From contig CAKSFY010000003.1 of assembly GCA_934454035.1 (NCBI GenBank), positions 1 through 56,942 on the forward strand: 56,942 nucleotides of DNA, read 5' to 3'. Shown piece after piece: positions 40,997-48,678 of the stretch. The DNA comes from an uncultured Clostridia bacterium (GTDB taxonomy: Bacteria; Bacillota; Clostridia; UBA1381). The notes below the pieces were generated by a model that did not search any database, was not told the DNA's origin, and saw only the letters and a list, made by a program, of their open reading frames with translations. A program made the translations under genes and the position numbers. Positions within the stretch are counted from its first letter, which is position 1. Every line of letters begins with the position of its first letter.

Positions 40997-42171
40997 AAAA
41001 TTATGAAGATATAATGATAAAAAAAGTGCAGGATATTCCGCCGTCCGGAATAAGAAAGTTTTTCGATGTTGTTGCAACTATGGACGATGCTATTTCACTC
41101 GGAGTCGGTGAGCCGGATTTTGCAACGCCGTGGTCAATACGAGAGGCAGGAATTTATTCCTTGGAAATGGGCAGGACGTTTTATACCGCAAATGCGGGCT
41201 TGCAGGAGTTAAGAGATGAAATCTGCAATTATTCAAAACGTAAATATAATGTGGAATATGACCCCAAAAAAGAGGTTTTGGTTACGGTCGGAGGAAGCGA
41301 AGCAATAGACCTCATGATTCGCTGCCTGGTTGAAAAAGGTGATGAGGTTTTGATTCCGGAGCCGTCATTTGTGTGTTATAAGCCGTGTACTTTGCTTGCA
41401 GGGGGCACACCCGTAACGATAGAAACAAAGGAAGAAAACAGTTTTCGTCTTATGCCGGAGGAATTAAAGGCTGCAATCACTGATAAAACAAAGCTATTGA
41501 TTTTGCCTTATCCGAACAATCCGACGGGCGGAATTATGTCATATGAAGATTTGTGTGCAATTGCGGAAGTTTTAAAGGATACCGATATAATGGTATTGTC
41601 TGATGAAATTTACAGTGAGCTGATTTATTCCGAGCAGGGGCATACTCCGTTTTCGGCTATCCCCGGGATGAGAGAAAGAACGGTTGTTGTCAACGGATTT
41701 TCAAAGGCATTTGCAATGACCGGCTGGAGACTCGGATATGCACTCGGACCTGCGCCCATAATAAAGCAGATGACTAAGGTACATCAGTACGGAATTATGT
41801 CGTCACCGACTACCAGTCAGTTTGCGGCAATAGAAGCTATGCGAAACTGTGACGAGGACGTTGAGGAAATGCGGCGCGAATATAATTATCGCCGAAGATT
41901 TATAGTAGACGGCTTCAGAGAGATGGGACTTTCATGCTTTGAACCGCTCGGAGCATTTTATGTATTTCCGTCAATACAGTGTACCGGTATGACAAGTGAA
42001 GAATTCTGTGAAAAATTATTGCAGGAGCAAAAGGTTGCTGTTGTTCCGGGAACGGCTTTCGGAAAAAGCGGTGAGGGTTTTGTAAGATGCTCATATGCGT
42101 ATTCGATTGAACAGATTTCCGAAGCATTAAAAAGAATAAGCGAATTTGTAAAAAAGTATAAAAAAATATGA
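40993..42171 (+). CDS. PLP-dependent aminotransferase, class I/II
   Basis: The 392-residue fold-type I enzyme has the N-terminal SLGVGEPDFATP, LPYPNNPTGG, SDEIYSEL, the PLP Lys 238 in GFSKAFAMTGWRLGY and the Arg in VRCSYAYS. It resembles the PatA/AspB group, which transfers amino groups between aspartate, aromatic or other amino acids and 2-oxo acids; specificity is not evident. It is translationally coupled to Lrp and followed 19 bases later by pyrG. Confidence 0.92.
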   Translation: MKNYEDIMIKKVQDIPPSGIRKFFDVVATMDDAISLGVGEPDFATPWSIREAGIYSLEMGRTFYTANAGLQELRDEICNYSKRKYNVEYDPKKEVLVTVGGSEAIDLMIRCLVEKGDEVLIPEPSFVCYKPCTLLAGGTPVTIETKEENSFRLMPEELKAAITDKTKLLILPYPNNPTGGIMSYEDLCAIAEVLKDTDIMVLSDEIYSELIYSEQGHTPFSAIPGMRERTVVVNGFSKAFAMTGWRLGYALGPAPIIKQMTKVHQYGIMSSPTTSQFAAIEAMRNCDEDVEEMRREYNYRRRFIVDGFREMGLSCFEPLGAFYVFPSIQCTGMTSEEFCEKLLQEQKVAVVPGTAFGKSGEGFVRCSYAYSIEQISEALKRISEFVKKYKKI

Positions 42172-42190
42172 TTTTTGGAGGAGTAAAAAA

Positions 42191-43810
42191 ATGTCAACAA
42201 AGTATATCTTTGTAACCGGCGGAGTTGTTTCCGGATTGGGAAAGGGAATTACGGCTGCGTCTCTCGGCAGACTTTTAAAGGCGAGAGGCTATAAAGTTAC
42301 AATGCAAAAATTCGACCCGTATATTAATATGGACCCGGGTACAATGAGCCCGTATCAGCACGGCGAGGTTTTCGTTACCGATGACGGTGCGGAAACAGAC
42401 CTTGACTTGGGTCATTATGAAAGATTTATCGATGAGAATTTGAGCATTAATTCAAATGTAACCACCGGAAAAATTTATTGGTCGGTAATAACCAAAGAGC
42501 GCCGGGGAGACTACGAGGGCAAGACAGTTCAGGTTATTCCTCATATTACAAATGAAATAAAATCACGTGTTTACCGCGTTGCTCAGCAGCAGCAAACAGA
42601 TATCGTAATTACCGAAATCGGCGGAACTGTCGGCGATATCGAAAGTACACCGTATCTGGAAGCGATCAGACAGGTTGCAAGTGAAGTCGGAAAAGAAAAT
42701 TGTATGTACATACATTTGACGCTTGTTCCGTGTATCACAACCTCCGGCGAGCAAAAATCAAAACCGACGCAGCACAGTGTCAAAGAGCTTTTGAGTCTCG
42801 GCATACAACCGGATATGATTGTTTGCAGGACGGAAAAGCCGCTTGAAGATGGCATGACGGAGAAAATTGCACTTTTCTGCAATATTCCTGCCGGATGCGT
42901 TATCCCGAATCTGGATTTGGACACGCTTTACGAGGTGCCTCTTGCTTTGGAGGAAGAGGGCTTGGCGAAAATGGTTTGCAAGCGTCTTTCTTTGGAGGAA
43001 AGAACTCCGAATCTTGATGATTGGAAAAAAATGGTTGACACAGTAAAAGAGCTTATGAACGGAGACAAGGATGAGGTAACAATATCGCTTGTCGGCAAAT
43101 ATGTGGCTTTGCATGATGCATACATAAGTATTGTAGAGTCATTAAAGCACGGCGGAATAGAAAATTTCTGCAATGTTAATATAAACTGGATTGATTCGGA
43201 AAAGGTCACAAGTGCAACGGCTGATGAATTTTTAAAGGATTCCGACGGTATTTTGGTGCCCGGAGGATTCGGAGACAGAGGTATAGAAGGTATGATTATT
43301 GCTGCTCAGTATGCAAGGGAGCATAATATTCCTTATTTCGGAATTTGTCTCGGTATGCAGATTGCAGTTATTGAGTATGCAAGAGATGTCCTCGGATTTG
43401 AGGGAGCTAACAGTTCTGAGATTAATCCGGATACAAAGTATCCTGTCATTGACCTTATGCCCGAACAGCAGGATGTTGAGGATTTGGGCGGAACAATGAG
43501 ACTCGGACTTTATCCCTGCAAGCTTACACCGAGTACGCTCGGACAGAGCATATACGGAAGTGATTTGATATATGAAAGACATCGTCACCGTTATGAATTT
43601 AACAATGAGTTCAGAAAAGAATTTTTAGATAAAGGTTTGGTTATATGCGGTCAGTCTCCGGACGACAGACTTGTTGAAATGGTGGAGGTTCCCGAAAACG
43701 ATTGGCATATCGGGGTTCAATTCCATCCGGAATTCAAATCAAGACCGAATCGCGCGCATCCGTTGTTCAAATCGTTTATTAAGGCTGCGCTTGACTATCA
43801 AAAAAAATAA
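42191..43810 (+). CDS. pyrG: CTP synthase
   Basis: It makes CTP from UTP, ATP and glutamine. The 539-residue protein has the synthetase P-loop (FVTGGVVSGLGKGITAASLG), the UTP-site region, and a C-terminal amidotransferase domain with Cys ~386 in GICLGMQ and the VQFHPEF His/Glu. GGAGGAG precedes the ATG. No reiterative GGGC start or attenuator of the B. subtilis pyrG type is seen, because the gene is reached by readthrough from the Lrp-aminotransferase genes. Confidence 0.97.
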   Translation: MSTKYIFVTGGVVSGLGKGITAASLGRLLKARGYKVTMQKFDPYINMDPGTMSPYQHGEVFVTDDGAETDLDLGHYERFIDENLSINSNVTTGKIYWSVITKERRGDYEGKTVQVIPHITNEIKSRVYRVAQQQQTDIVITEIGGTVGDIESTPYLEAIRQVASEVGKENCMYIHLTLVPCITTSGEQKSKPTQHSVKELLSLGIQPDMIVCRTEKPLEDGMTEKIALFCNIPAGCVIPNLDLDTLYEVPLALEEEGLAKMVCKRLSLEERTPNLDDWKKMVDTVKELMNGDKDEVTISLVGKYVALHDAYISIVESLKHGGIENFCNVNINWIDSEKVTSATADEFLKDSDGILVPGGFGDRGIEGMIIAAQYAREHNIPYFGICLGMQIAVIEYARDVLGFEGANSSEINPDTKYPVIDLMPEQQDVEDLGGTMRLGLYPCKLTPSTLGQSIYGSDLIYERHRHRYEFNNEFRKEFLDKGLVICGQSPDDRLVEMVEVPENDWHIGVQFHPEFKSRPNRAHPLFKSFIKAALDYQKK

Positions 43811-43813
43811 TTT

Positions 43814-43859
43814 CTGTAAAAAAAAGCTGCCGTATCTTTTGATGACAGCTTTTTTACAG
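43814..43859 (+). terminator. Terminator after pyrG
   Basis: CTGTAAAAAAAAGCTG and CAGCTTTTTTACAG pair imperfectly around a 16-base loop, with the T run on the 3' arm. Confidence 0.7.
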
Positions 43860-43890
43860 TTAATGAAAAAAAGTTAATGGAGGGGTAAAA

Positions 43891-44970
43891 ATGGGAGAAA
43901 CTGTTCAGAGCTACAAATGCCCATGCTGCGGCAGCGGACTTGTATTTAACGGAGAAAATCTTCACTGCGATGCCTGCGGAAATAATTTCTCGGCAGAGTC
44001 TATGCAGCAGCTTGAAAATGCAATGGGAAAAACGGAAACATCAAAATTTGACTGGGAGCATTACGAGGCGAGAGATTTTGAAAATGGCGGTGATGTCAAT
44101 ATTTCGGATTATACGTGCCCGTCTTGCGGAGCGGAAATTACCGGTGATGATACGCTCGGTTCAACGGTCTGCCCTTACTGCGGCAGCTCGACAATAATAA
44201 AAAAACAATTTGAAGGAGCTTCGCAGCCGGACTATATTATCCCGTTCAAGCTGGATAAGAAAAAGGCTATGGAGGCGTTTGAAAGCGATTTTGCCAAACG
44301 TCCGTTTTTGCCGGATGTGTTCAAAAATAAAAAGAAAATAGAAGAAATGACCGGTGTGTATGTTCCGTTTTGGACATTTGACTGCGATTGCAACGCAAAT
44401 ATAATTTACAGTGCGGAAACAGTGTCGCATTGGAGTGATGCGGATTATGATTATACGAAAATTGACCATTATAAGCTTTTGAGGGGCGGAAGCGTCAGCT
44501 TTGCAAACATTCCCGTAGACGGCTCTGAAAAAACGGATAATACATATATGGAGGCGATAGAGCCCTTTAATTATGACGAGGCGGTTAATTTTAATACATC
44601 GTATTTGTCGGGATTTTTGGCAGAAAAATATGATGTTTCGGCACAGGAGTGTACACCTCGTGCAAATGAACGTGTAAAAAATTCTACGGAGGACGCATTC
44701 AGAGATACCGCTAACGGTTATTCAGGCGTGACAGCCGAGCAGACAAGCGTGAATTTCTCAAACGGAAAAATAAGATATTGCCTGCTGCCTGTTTGGATGC
44801 TTAACATTAAATATAAGGACACAATTTATAAATTTGCTATCAACGGACAAACGGGGAAGGTTGTCGGCGAGTATCCTACCGATAAAAGCAAAAAATGGAA
44901 GTATTTTGCCAAGATTGCCGCAATTGTCTTTGCGGTTTCAACGGTAATTGCATGGTTTGTGCTTAAATAA
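43891..44970 (+). CDS. Zinc-ribbon membrane protein (YdjG-like)
   Basis: The 359-residue protein opens with paired zinc ribbons (CPCCGSGLVFN / CDACG, then CPSCGAEI / CPYCGSS, residues ~10-100), has a globular middle, and ends in one transmembrane helix (residues ~335-357). It resembles B. subtilis YdjG, a membrane component encoded with the TPM protein YdjH and the SPFH protein YdjI, thought to respond to membrane stress. Here the next two genes are exactly those partners. GGAGGGG precedes the ATG. No PspA/YdjF homologue is encoded. Confidence 0.82.
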   Translation: MGETVQSYKCPCCGSGLVFNGENLHCDACGNNFSAESMQQLENAMGKTETSKFDWEHYEARDFENGGDVNISDYTCPSCGAEITGDDTLGSTVCPYCGSSTIIKKQFEGASQPDYIIPFKLDKKKAMEAFESDFAKRPFLPDVFKNKKKIEEMTGVYVPFWTFDCDCNANIIYSAETVSHWSDADYDYTKIDHYKLLRGGSVSFANIPVDGSEKTDNTYMEAIEPFNYDEAVNFNTSYLSGFLAEKYDVSAQECTPRANERVKNSTEDAFRDTANGYSGVTAEQTSVNFSNGKIRYCLLPVWMLNIKYKDTIYKFAINGQTGKVVGEYPTDKSKKWKYFAKIAAIVFAVSTVIAWFVLK

Positions 44971-44983
44971 CGGGGGTGGTATT

Positions 44984-45757
44984 ATGAAGAAGTTTTTATC
45001 AGCATTTATATGTGTTTTTACTTTAATGACGGCTGCTGCGTCAGCGGAATTTGCTAATCCCGCGCTTGTGGATAATGCAGGCTTTCTGACGGCAGAGGAG
45101 GCAGCGGAAATCAATCAAAGGCTTGACCAAACCAGGAACGAATATAACATTGACATAGCCGTGTATACGGAAACAGATATGTCAGGCGATACGGCAGAGG
45201 CAACTGCAGACGATATATATGATTATAATTCGTACGGGACCGGAGAAAATGATGACGGAATGATTTTGTATATTTCGCAGAATCCGAGAATGTATCATTT
45301 CAGCACCTGCGGCAAGGGGATTGAAATTTTCGGAAAGAGCGAGCTTGACGATATAGAGGGAGATATTCTTCCGTATTTAAAAGATAATGATTATTACACA
45401 GCCCTGCTGGTATATGCGGAGGATGCGGACAACATTCTTATGTGGGGAAATGACGCTGCTTCATCGGAGGATATAGAGCTTACACCGTCAGACTTTGCGG
45501 TTGTTGCATTCTTTATTCTGATATTCTCGCTTATAGTTGCGCTGATTGCTACACTTATAAGAGCAGGAAGAATGAAAACGGCAGTGAATAATAATTATGC
45601 TGCAAATTATATGAAAAATATGAATCTGACTCAGTCGGAGGACATATTCTTGTACAGTACGGTAACAAGAACCGAGAAACCAAAGCCCGAGCCTGAGACC
45701 GAGACGCATGTATCGTCTTCGGGAAGAACTCACGGCGGACAGGGCGGATCATATTAA
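44984..45757 (+). CDS. TPM-domain membrane protein (YdjH-like)
   Basis: The 257-residue protein has a signal peptide (MKKFLSAFICVFTLMTAAASA), a TPM domain (VDNAGFLTAEEAAEINQRLD to ILPYLKDNDYYTALLVYAED, residues ~25-155), one transmembrane helix (~168-190), and a Ser/Gly-rich tail (SSSGRTHGGQGGSY). TPM domains (TLP18.3/Psb32/MOLO-1) occur in membrane-maintenance proteins. The start is ATG 44984 after GGGGGTGG; it overlaps nothing, with 13 bases from the previous stop. It is the middle gene of the ydjGHI-like trio. Confidence 0.85.
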   Translation: MKKFLSAFICVFTLMTAAASAEFANPALVDNAGFLTAEEAAEINQRLDQTRNEYNIDIAVYTETDMSGDTAEATADDIYDYNSYGTGENDDGMILYISQNPRMYHFSTCGKGIEIFGKSELDDIEGDILPYLKDNDYYTALLVYAEDADNILMWGNDAASSEDIELTPSDFAVVAFFILIFSLIVALIATLIRAGRMKTAVNNNYAANYMKNMNLTQSEDIFLYSTVTRTEKPKPEPETETHVSSSGRTHGGQGGSY

Positions 45758-45774
45758 AGAAAGGATGAAATAAA

Positions 45775-46992
45775 ATGGGTTTGTTAAAAGCAGGAGCCGG
45801 AGCGCTCGGAGGAGTATTGGCGGATCAATGGAAAGAGTTCTTTTATTGCGACAGTCAGGATTCCGATATTTTGGTTATTAAGGGCGAAAAAAGAATCGGA
45901 GGAAGGAGCTCAAATAAAAAGGGCGATGATAATATTATTTCAAACGGCTCGGTTATAGCAATAAACGAGGGTCAGGCAATGATAATTGTCGAGTCCGGTA
46001 AAATTGTGGAATTCAGTGCCGAGCCGGGAGAATTTGTGTATGATTCTTCGACAGAGCCGAGTATTTTCTGCGGCAGCTTGGGTGACACAATAAAAAGAAG
46101 TTTTGAACAGGTAGGGAAGCGTTTTACATTCGGCGGCGACACAGGCAAAGACCAAAGGGTGTACTATTTTAACACCAAGGAGATAACAGGTAATAAATTC
46201 GGAACCGCTACGCCGATTCCGTTCAGAGTGGTAGTAGATGAAAATCTCGGATATAAACTGTCTGTCGATTTACGCTGCAACGGTGTTTATTCATATAAAA
46301 TTACAGATCCGATTATGTTTTATACAAATGTTTGCGGCAATGTGTCGGAATACTATGAACGTTCTGAAATTGATACAATGCTTAAAGGCGAGTTGATGGA
46401 TGCCCTTCAGCCTGCACTTGCAAGAGTTGCGGCACAGCGCATTATGTATTATGAAATACCGGCACATACTAAAGAGGTTTCCGCAGAGCTTAAGACCGAA
46501 CTTGCAGAGCAGTGGAGAGCGCAAAGAGGAATCGAGATTTCAACGCTGAGCTTTAATTCGGTATCAATTCCGGATGATCAGCGCAAGAAGATAACAGAAT
46601 GGGAAGAAAATGCTATGACAACTTCCGCAAACACGGCAGCGGCAAGACTTGTCGGTGCTCAGGCAGATGCAATGCGCGACGCGGCAAGAAATGAAGGCGG
46701 CATGGGTGCAATGGGCGGATTCTTCGGAATGAACATGGCACAAAATGCAGGAGGAGCTTCTGCTGCAGCTTTGTACGGAATGGGAAATAATCAGCAGCAA
46801 CCGGCAGGCACAGGCAATAATACTCCGGCAGCTAATAGCGCCGTGAACTGGACATGTTCCTGCGGCGCGGTTAACAGCGGAAAATTCTGTTCGGAATGCG
46901 GAAATCCGAAACCGTCCGAAGAATGGACTTGTTCCTGCGGTGCAGTGAATAAAGGAAAGTTTTGTTCTGAGTGCGGTAAACCCAGAGCATAA
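45775..46992 (+). CDS. SPFH-domain protein with two C-terminal zinc ribbons (YdjI-like)
   Basis: The 405-residue protein has an N-terminal SPFH/band-7 region (residues ~10-290: EGQAMIIVESGKIVEFSAEP, QRGIEISTLSFNSVSIPDDQ), a Gly/Ala/Met-rich linker, and two tandem four-Cys ribbons (CSCGAVNSGKFCSECG and CSCGAVNKGKFCSECG). The repeated ribbons probably bind zinc. SPFH proteins scaffold membrane microdomains; B. subtilis YdjI recruits its partners to the membrane. Its position after the TPM gene and before a terminator closes the operon. Confidence 0.88.
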   Translation: MGLLKAGAGALGGVLADQWKEFFYCDSQDSDILVIKGEKRIGGRSSNKKGDDNIISNGSVIAINEGQAMIIVESGKIVEFSAEPGEFVYDSSTEPSIFCGSLGDTIKRSFEQVGKRFTFGGDTGKDQRVYYFNTKEITGNKFGTATPIPFRVVVDENLGYKLSVDLRCNGVYSYKITDPIMFYTNVCGNVSEYYERSEIDTMLKGELMDALQPALARVAAQRIMYYEIPAHTKEVSAELKTELAEQWRAQRGIEISTLSFNSVSIPDDQRKKITEWEENAMTTSANTAAARLVGAQADAMRDAARNEGGMGAMGGFFGMNMAQNAGGASAAALYGMGNNQQQPAGTGNNTPAANSAVNWTCSCGAVNSGKFCSECGNPKPSEEWTCSCGAVNKGKFCSECGKPRA

Positions 46993-46994
46993 AA

Positions 46995-47036
46995 CAAAAA
47001 ACTCATCTTGCCTTATCGGCAGGATGAGTTTTTTTA
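46995..47036. terminator. Bidirectional terminator after the SPFH gene
   Basis: AAAAAACTCATC-T-TGCC and GGCA-G-GATGAGTTTTTT form a strong hairpin with a TTATC loop between convergent genes. Confidence 0.85.
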
Positions 47037-47041
47037 AACCG

Positions 47042-47602
47042 TTATTTTTGTGTTCCGTCGGGGTTAAAAAGCGGAAGCGGTGCAAGAACAGTAATATCAT
47101 CACGGTCAATAGCGTCTCCCTCTGCCAGGATTGCCATTTTTCCGACTATATTGCCGCCTGCTTTTTCAACAATTTTTTCAATAGCTTCCAGCGATTCTCC
47201 GGTACTGATTACATCATCGACAATCAATACGCGCTTGCCGTTCATGAGCTTTTGCTCCCTTTCACCGATGCAAAGATGCTGGTCATGGTCTGTAGTAATA
47301 GATTTTACATCAACCGTTAAGAGATTGCGCATATATACTTTTGGACCTTTTCTGGCAACGATATACTCATTCTCGCCGAGCTGACGTGCCATTTCGTGAA
47401 TAAGCGGAATACTTTTTGCCTCAGCGGTTATAAGAATGTCATGCTCGGGAGCTTTTTTGATAAGAGCTTCGGCACATTTTACAGTCAGTTCAACATCGCC
47501 GAATAAAATAAAAGCGGCAATGGACATACTGCCGTTTACGGGAAACAGCTCCAAATCACGCTCAAGCCCCGCAACTTTGATTTTGTATGTCAGATTTTCC
47601 AT
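47042..47602 (-). CDS. Purine-type phosphoribosyltransferase (adenine PRT-like)
   Basis: The 186-residue type I phosphoribosyltransferase carries the PRPP-binding motif VLIVDDVISTGES (residues ~127-139) and the family's KSIPLIHEMA and ARKGPKVYM loops, most like adenine phosphoribosyltransferase-like proteins that open with a short extra beta domain. It salvages a free purine base with PRPP; adenine is likely but not certain, as a xanthine-type enzyme is close. AAAGGAA precedes the ATG. It follows upp by 22 bases in one operon. Confidence 0.82.
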   Translation of the reverse strand: MENLTYKIKVAGLERDLELFPVNGSMSIAAFILFGDVELTVKCAEALIKKAPEHDILITAEAKSIPLIHEMARQLGENEYIVARKGPKVYMRNLLTVDVKSITTDHDQHLCIGEREQKLMNGKRVLIVDDVISTGESLEAIEKIVEKAGGNIVGKMAILAEGDAIDRDDITVLAPLPLFNPDGTQK

Positions 47603-47624
47603 GAATCTGGTCTTCCTTTCTTAA

Positions 47625-48254
47625 TTAAAGTGTTCCGAATAATCTGTCGCCTGCGTCGCCGAGACCCGGAACAATATATCCGTTTTCGTTAAGCTTTTCA
47701 TCAACAGAGCCGCAGAAAATATCGACATCGGGGTGAGCGGCACGAACCGCTTCAATTCCCTGCGGAGCAGCAATTATGCAAACAAGCTTAATTCTTTTTG
47801 CCCCTCTTTGTTTGATAAAGTTGATGGCTGCAGCCGCACTTCCGCCGGTTGCGAGCATTGGGTCAAGAACAAGAACTTGTCTTTCGGAAATATCTGTCGG
47901 GAGCTTGCAGTAATACTCAACAGGTTCGAGAGTTTCTTCGTTTCTGTAAAGTCCTATATGTCCGACTTTTGCAGCCGGAATCAGGTTCTGCAGAGCGTCC
48001 ACCATTCCGAGACCTGCTCTCAGGATAGGAACGAGCGCAACCTGACGGTCGATTCTTTTTCCTACCATTTTTGTGATTGGTGTTTCAAGCTCAAAATTTT
48101 CGAGCGTCAAATCCTTTGTAGCTTCGTAGCCGAGCAACAGACCTATTTCGTAAGCACAGTCACGAAAATCCTTTACGCTTGTGTTCTTATCGCGCATGAT
48201 TGAAAGCTTGTGTGTAACAAGCGGATGGTTAATTATGTGTACCTGGTTATCCAT
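47625..48254 (-). CDS. upp: Uracil phosphoribosyltransferase
   Basis: It converts uracil and PRPP to UMP in pyrimidine salvage. Visible motifs are HPLVTHKLSIMRDKNTS, VPILRAGLGMVD and the PRPP site LDPMLATGGSAAAAI, ending in PGLGDAGDRLFGT. ATG 48254, eight bases after GGAGG, gives the standard 209 residues; a start at 48269 has no site. The promoter lies 73 bases upstream, with a small hairpin in the leader. Confidence 0.96.
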   Translation of the reverse strand: MDNQVHIINHPLVTHKLSIMRDKNTSVKDFRDCAYEIGLLLGYEATKDLTLENFELETPITKMVGKRIDRQVALVPILRAGLGMVDALQNLIPAAKVGHIGLYRNEETLEPVEYYCKLPTDISERQVLVLDPMLATGGSAAAAINFIKQRGAKRIKLVCIIAAPQGIEAVRAAHPDVDIFCGSVDEKLNENGYIVPGLGDAGDRLFGTL

Positions 48255-48291
48255 TATATGTTCCTCCAATATTAATTATTACATCAAAAAA

Positions 48292-48304
48292 GGGCGAAAT
48301 GCCC
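48292..48304 (-). promoter_or_regulatory. Small T-tailed hairpin in the upp leader
   Basis: On the minus strand GGGC-ATTTC-GCCC is followed by TTTTTT between the promoter and upp. The four-pair stem is weak, so it may be only a minor attenuator or no signal at all. Confidence 0.3.
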
Positions 48305-48326
48305 ATATTTTGACTTACCTTTACTT

Positions 48327-48355
48327 ATTATATAACAAAATTCGGCATTTGTCTA
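48327..48355 (-). promoter_or_regulatory. Promoter of the upp operon
   Basis: On the minus strand TAGACA (48355-48350) and TATAAT (48332-48327) are 17 bases apart. Confidence 0.75.
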
Positions 48356-48478
48356 TTCTTTTTTGAAAATTTTATCATTTTTATTGTATTTACCAATAAA
48401 ATTTCTTATCTGAGATGCGTTATTGATTCTGAAAAAATTAAAAAAATAAAATTTTTCTGAAAAAATTTAAAAAAACTA

Positions 48479-48507
48479 TTGCAGTTTTTGCAAAAATATA
48501 TTATAAT
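48479..48507 (+). promoter_or_regulatory. Promoter of SRP RNA and dnaX
   Basis: TTGCAG (48479-48484) and TATAAT (48502-48507) are 17 bases apart, with transcription expected near 48514. The stretch 48356-48478 is very AT-rich and shows no other feature. Confidence 0.8.
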
Positions 48508-48521
48508 ATAATAGTATGAAA

Positions 48522-48640
48522 CGTTCGGCGATGAAGACCGAGCCCGTGCGATTGAAACCCGTGAACCTTGTCAGATGGGGAACCAAGCAGCAATAAGCGG
48601 ATTTTTCGATGTGTTATGGATTAACTCGGTCGGAGCCGTT
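48522..48640 (+). ncRNA. ffs: Small signal recognition particle RNA
   Basis: The conserved domain IV is present: GTCAGATGGGGAACCAAGCA then GCAA, giving a GGAA tetraloop on a TGG/CCA stem with the asymmetric internal loops bound by Ffh. The outer stem pairs CGGC...GACCGAG with CTCGGTC...GCCG, followed by TTTTTT. Placement just before dnaX is typical of Firmicutes. Confidence 0.9.
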
Positions 48641-48678
48641 TTTTACGTTATATAGCTTTTTTCCGGGAGGTGTTCGGC

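Noticed and set aside
48292..48304. The upp leader hairpin as a strong attenuator
   Set aside because: Only four GC pairs form, so it is listed as a weak possibility and not claimed as a regulator.
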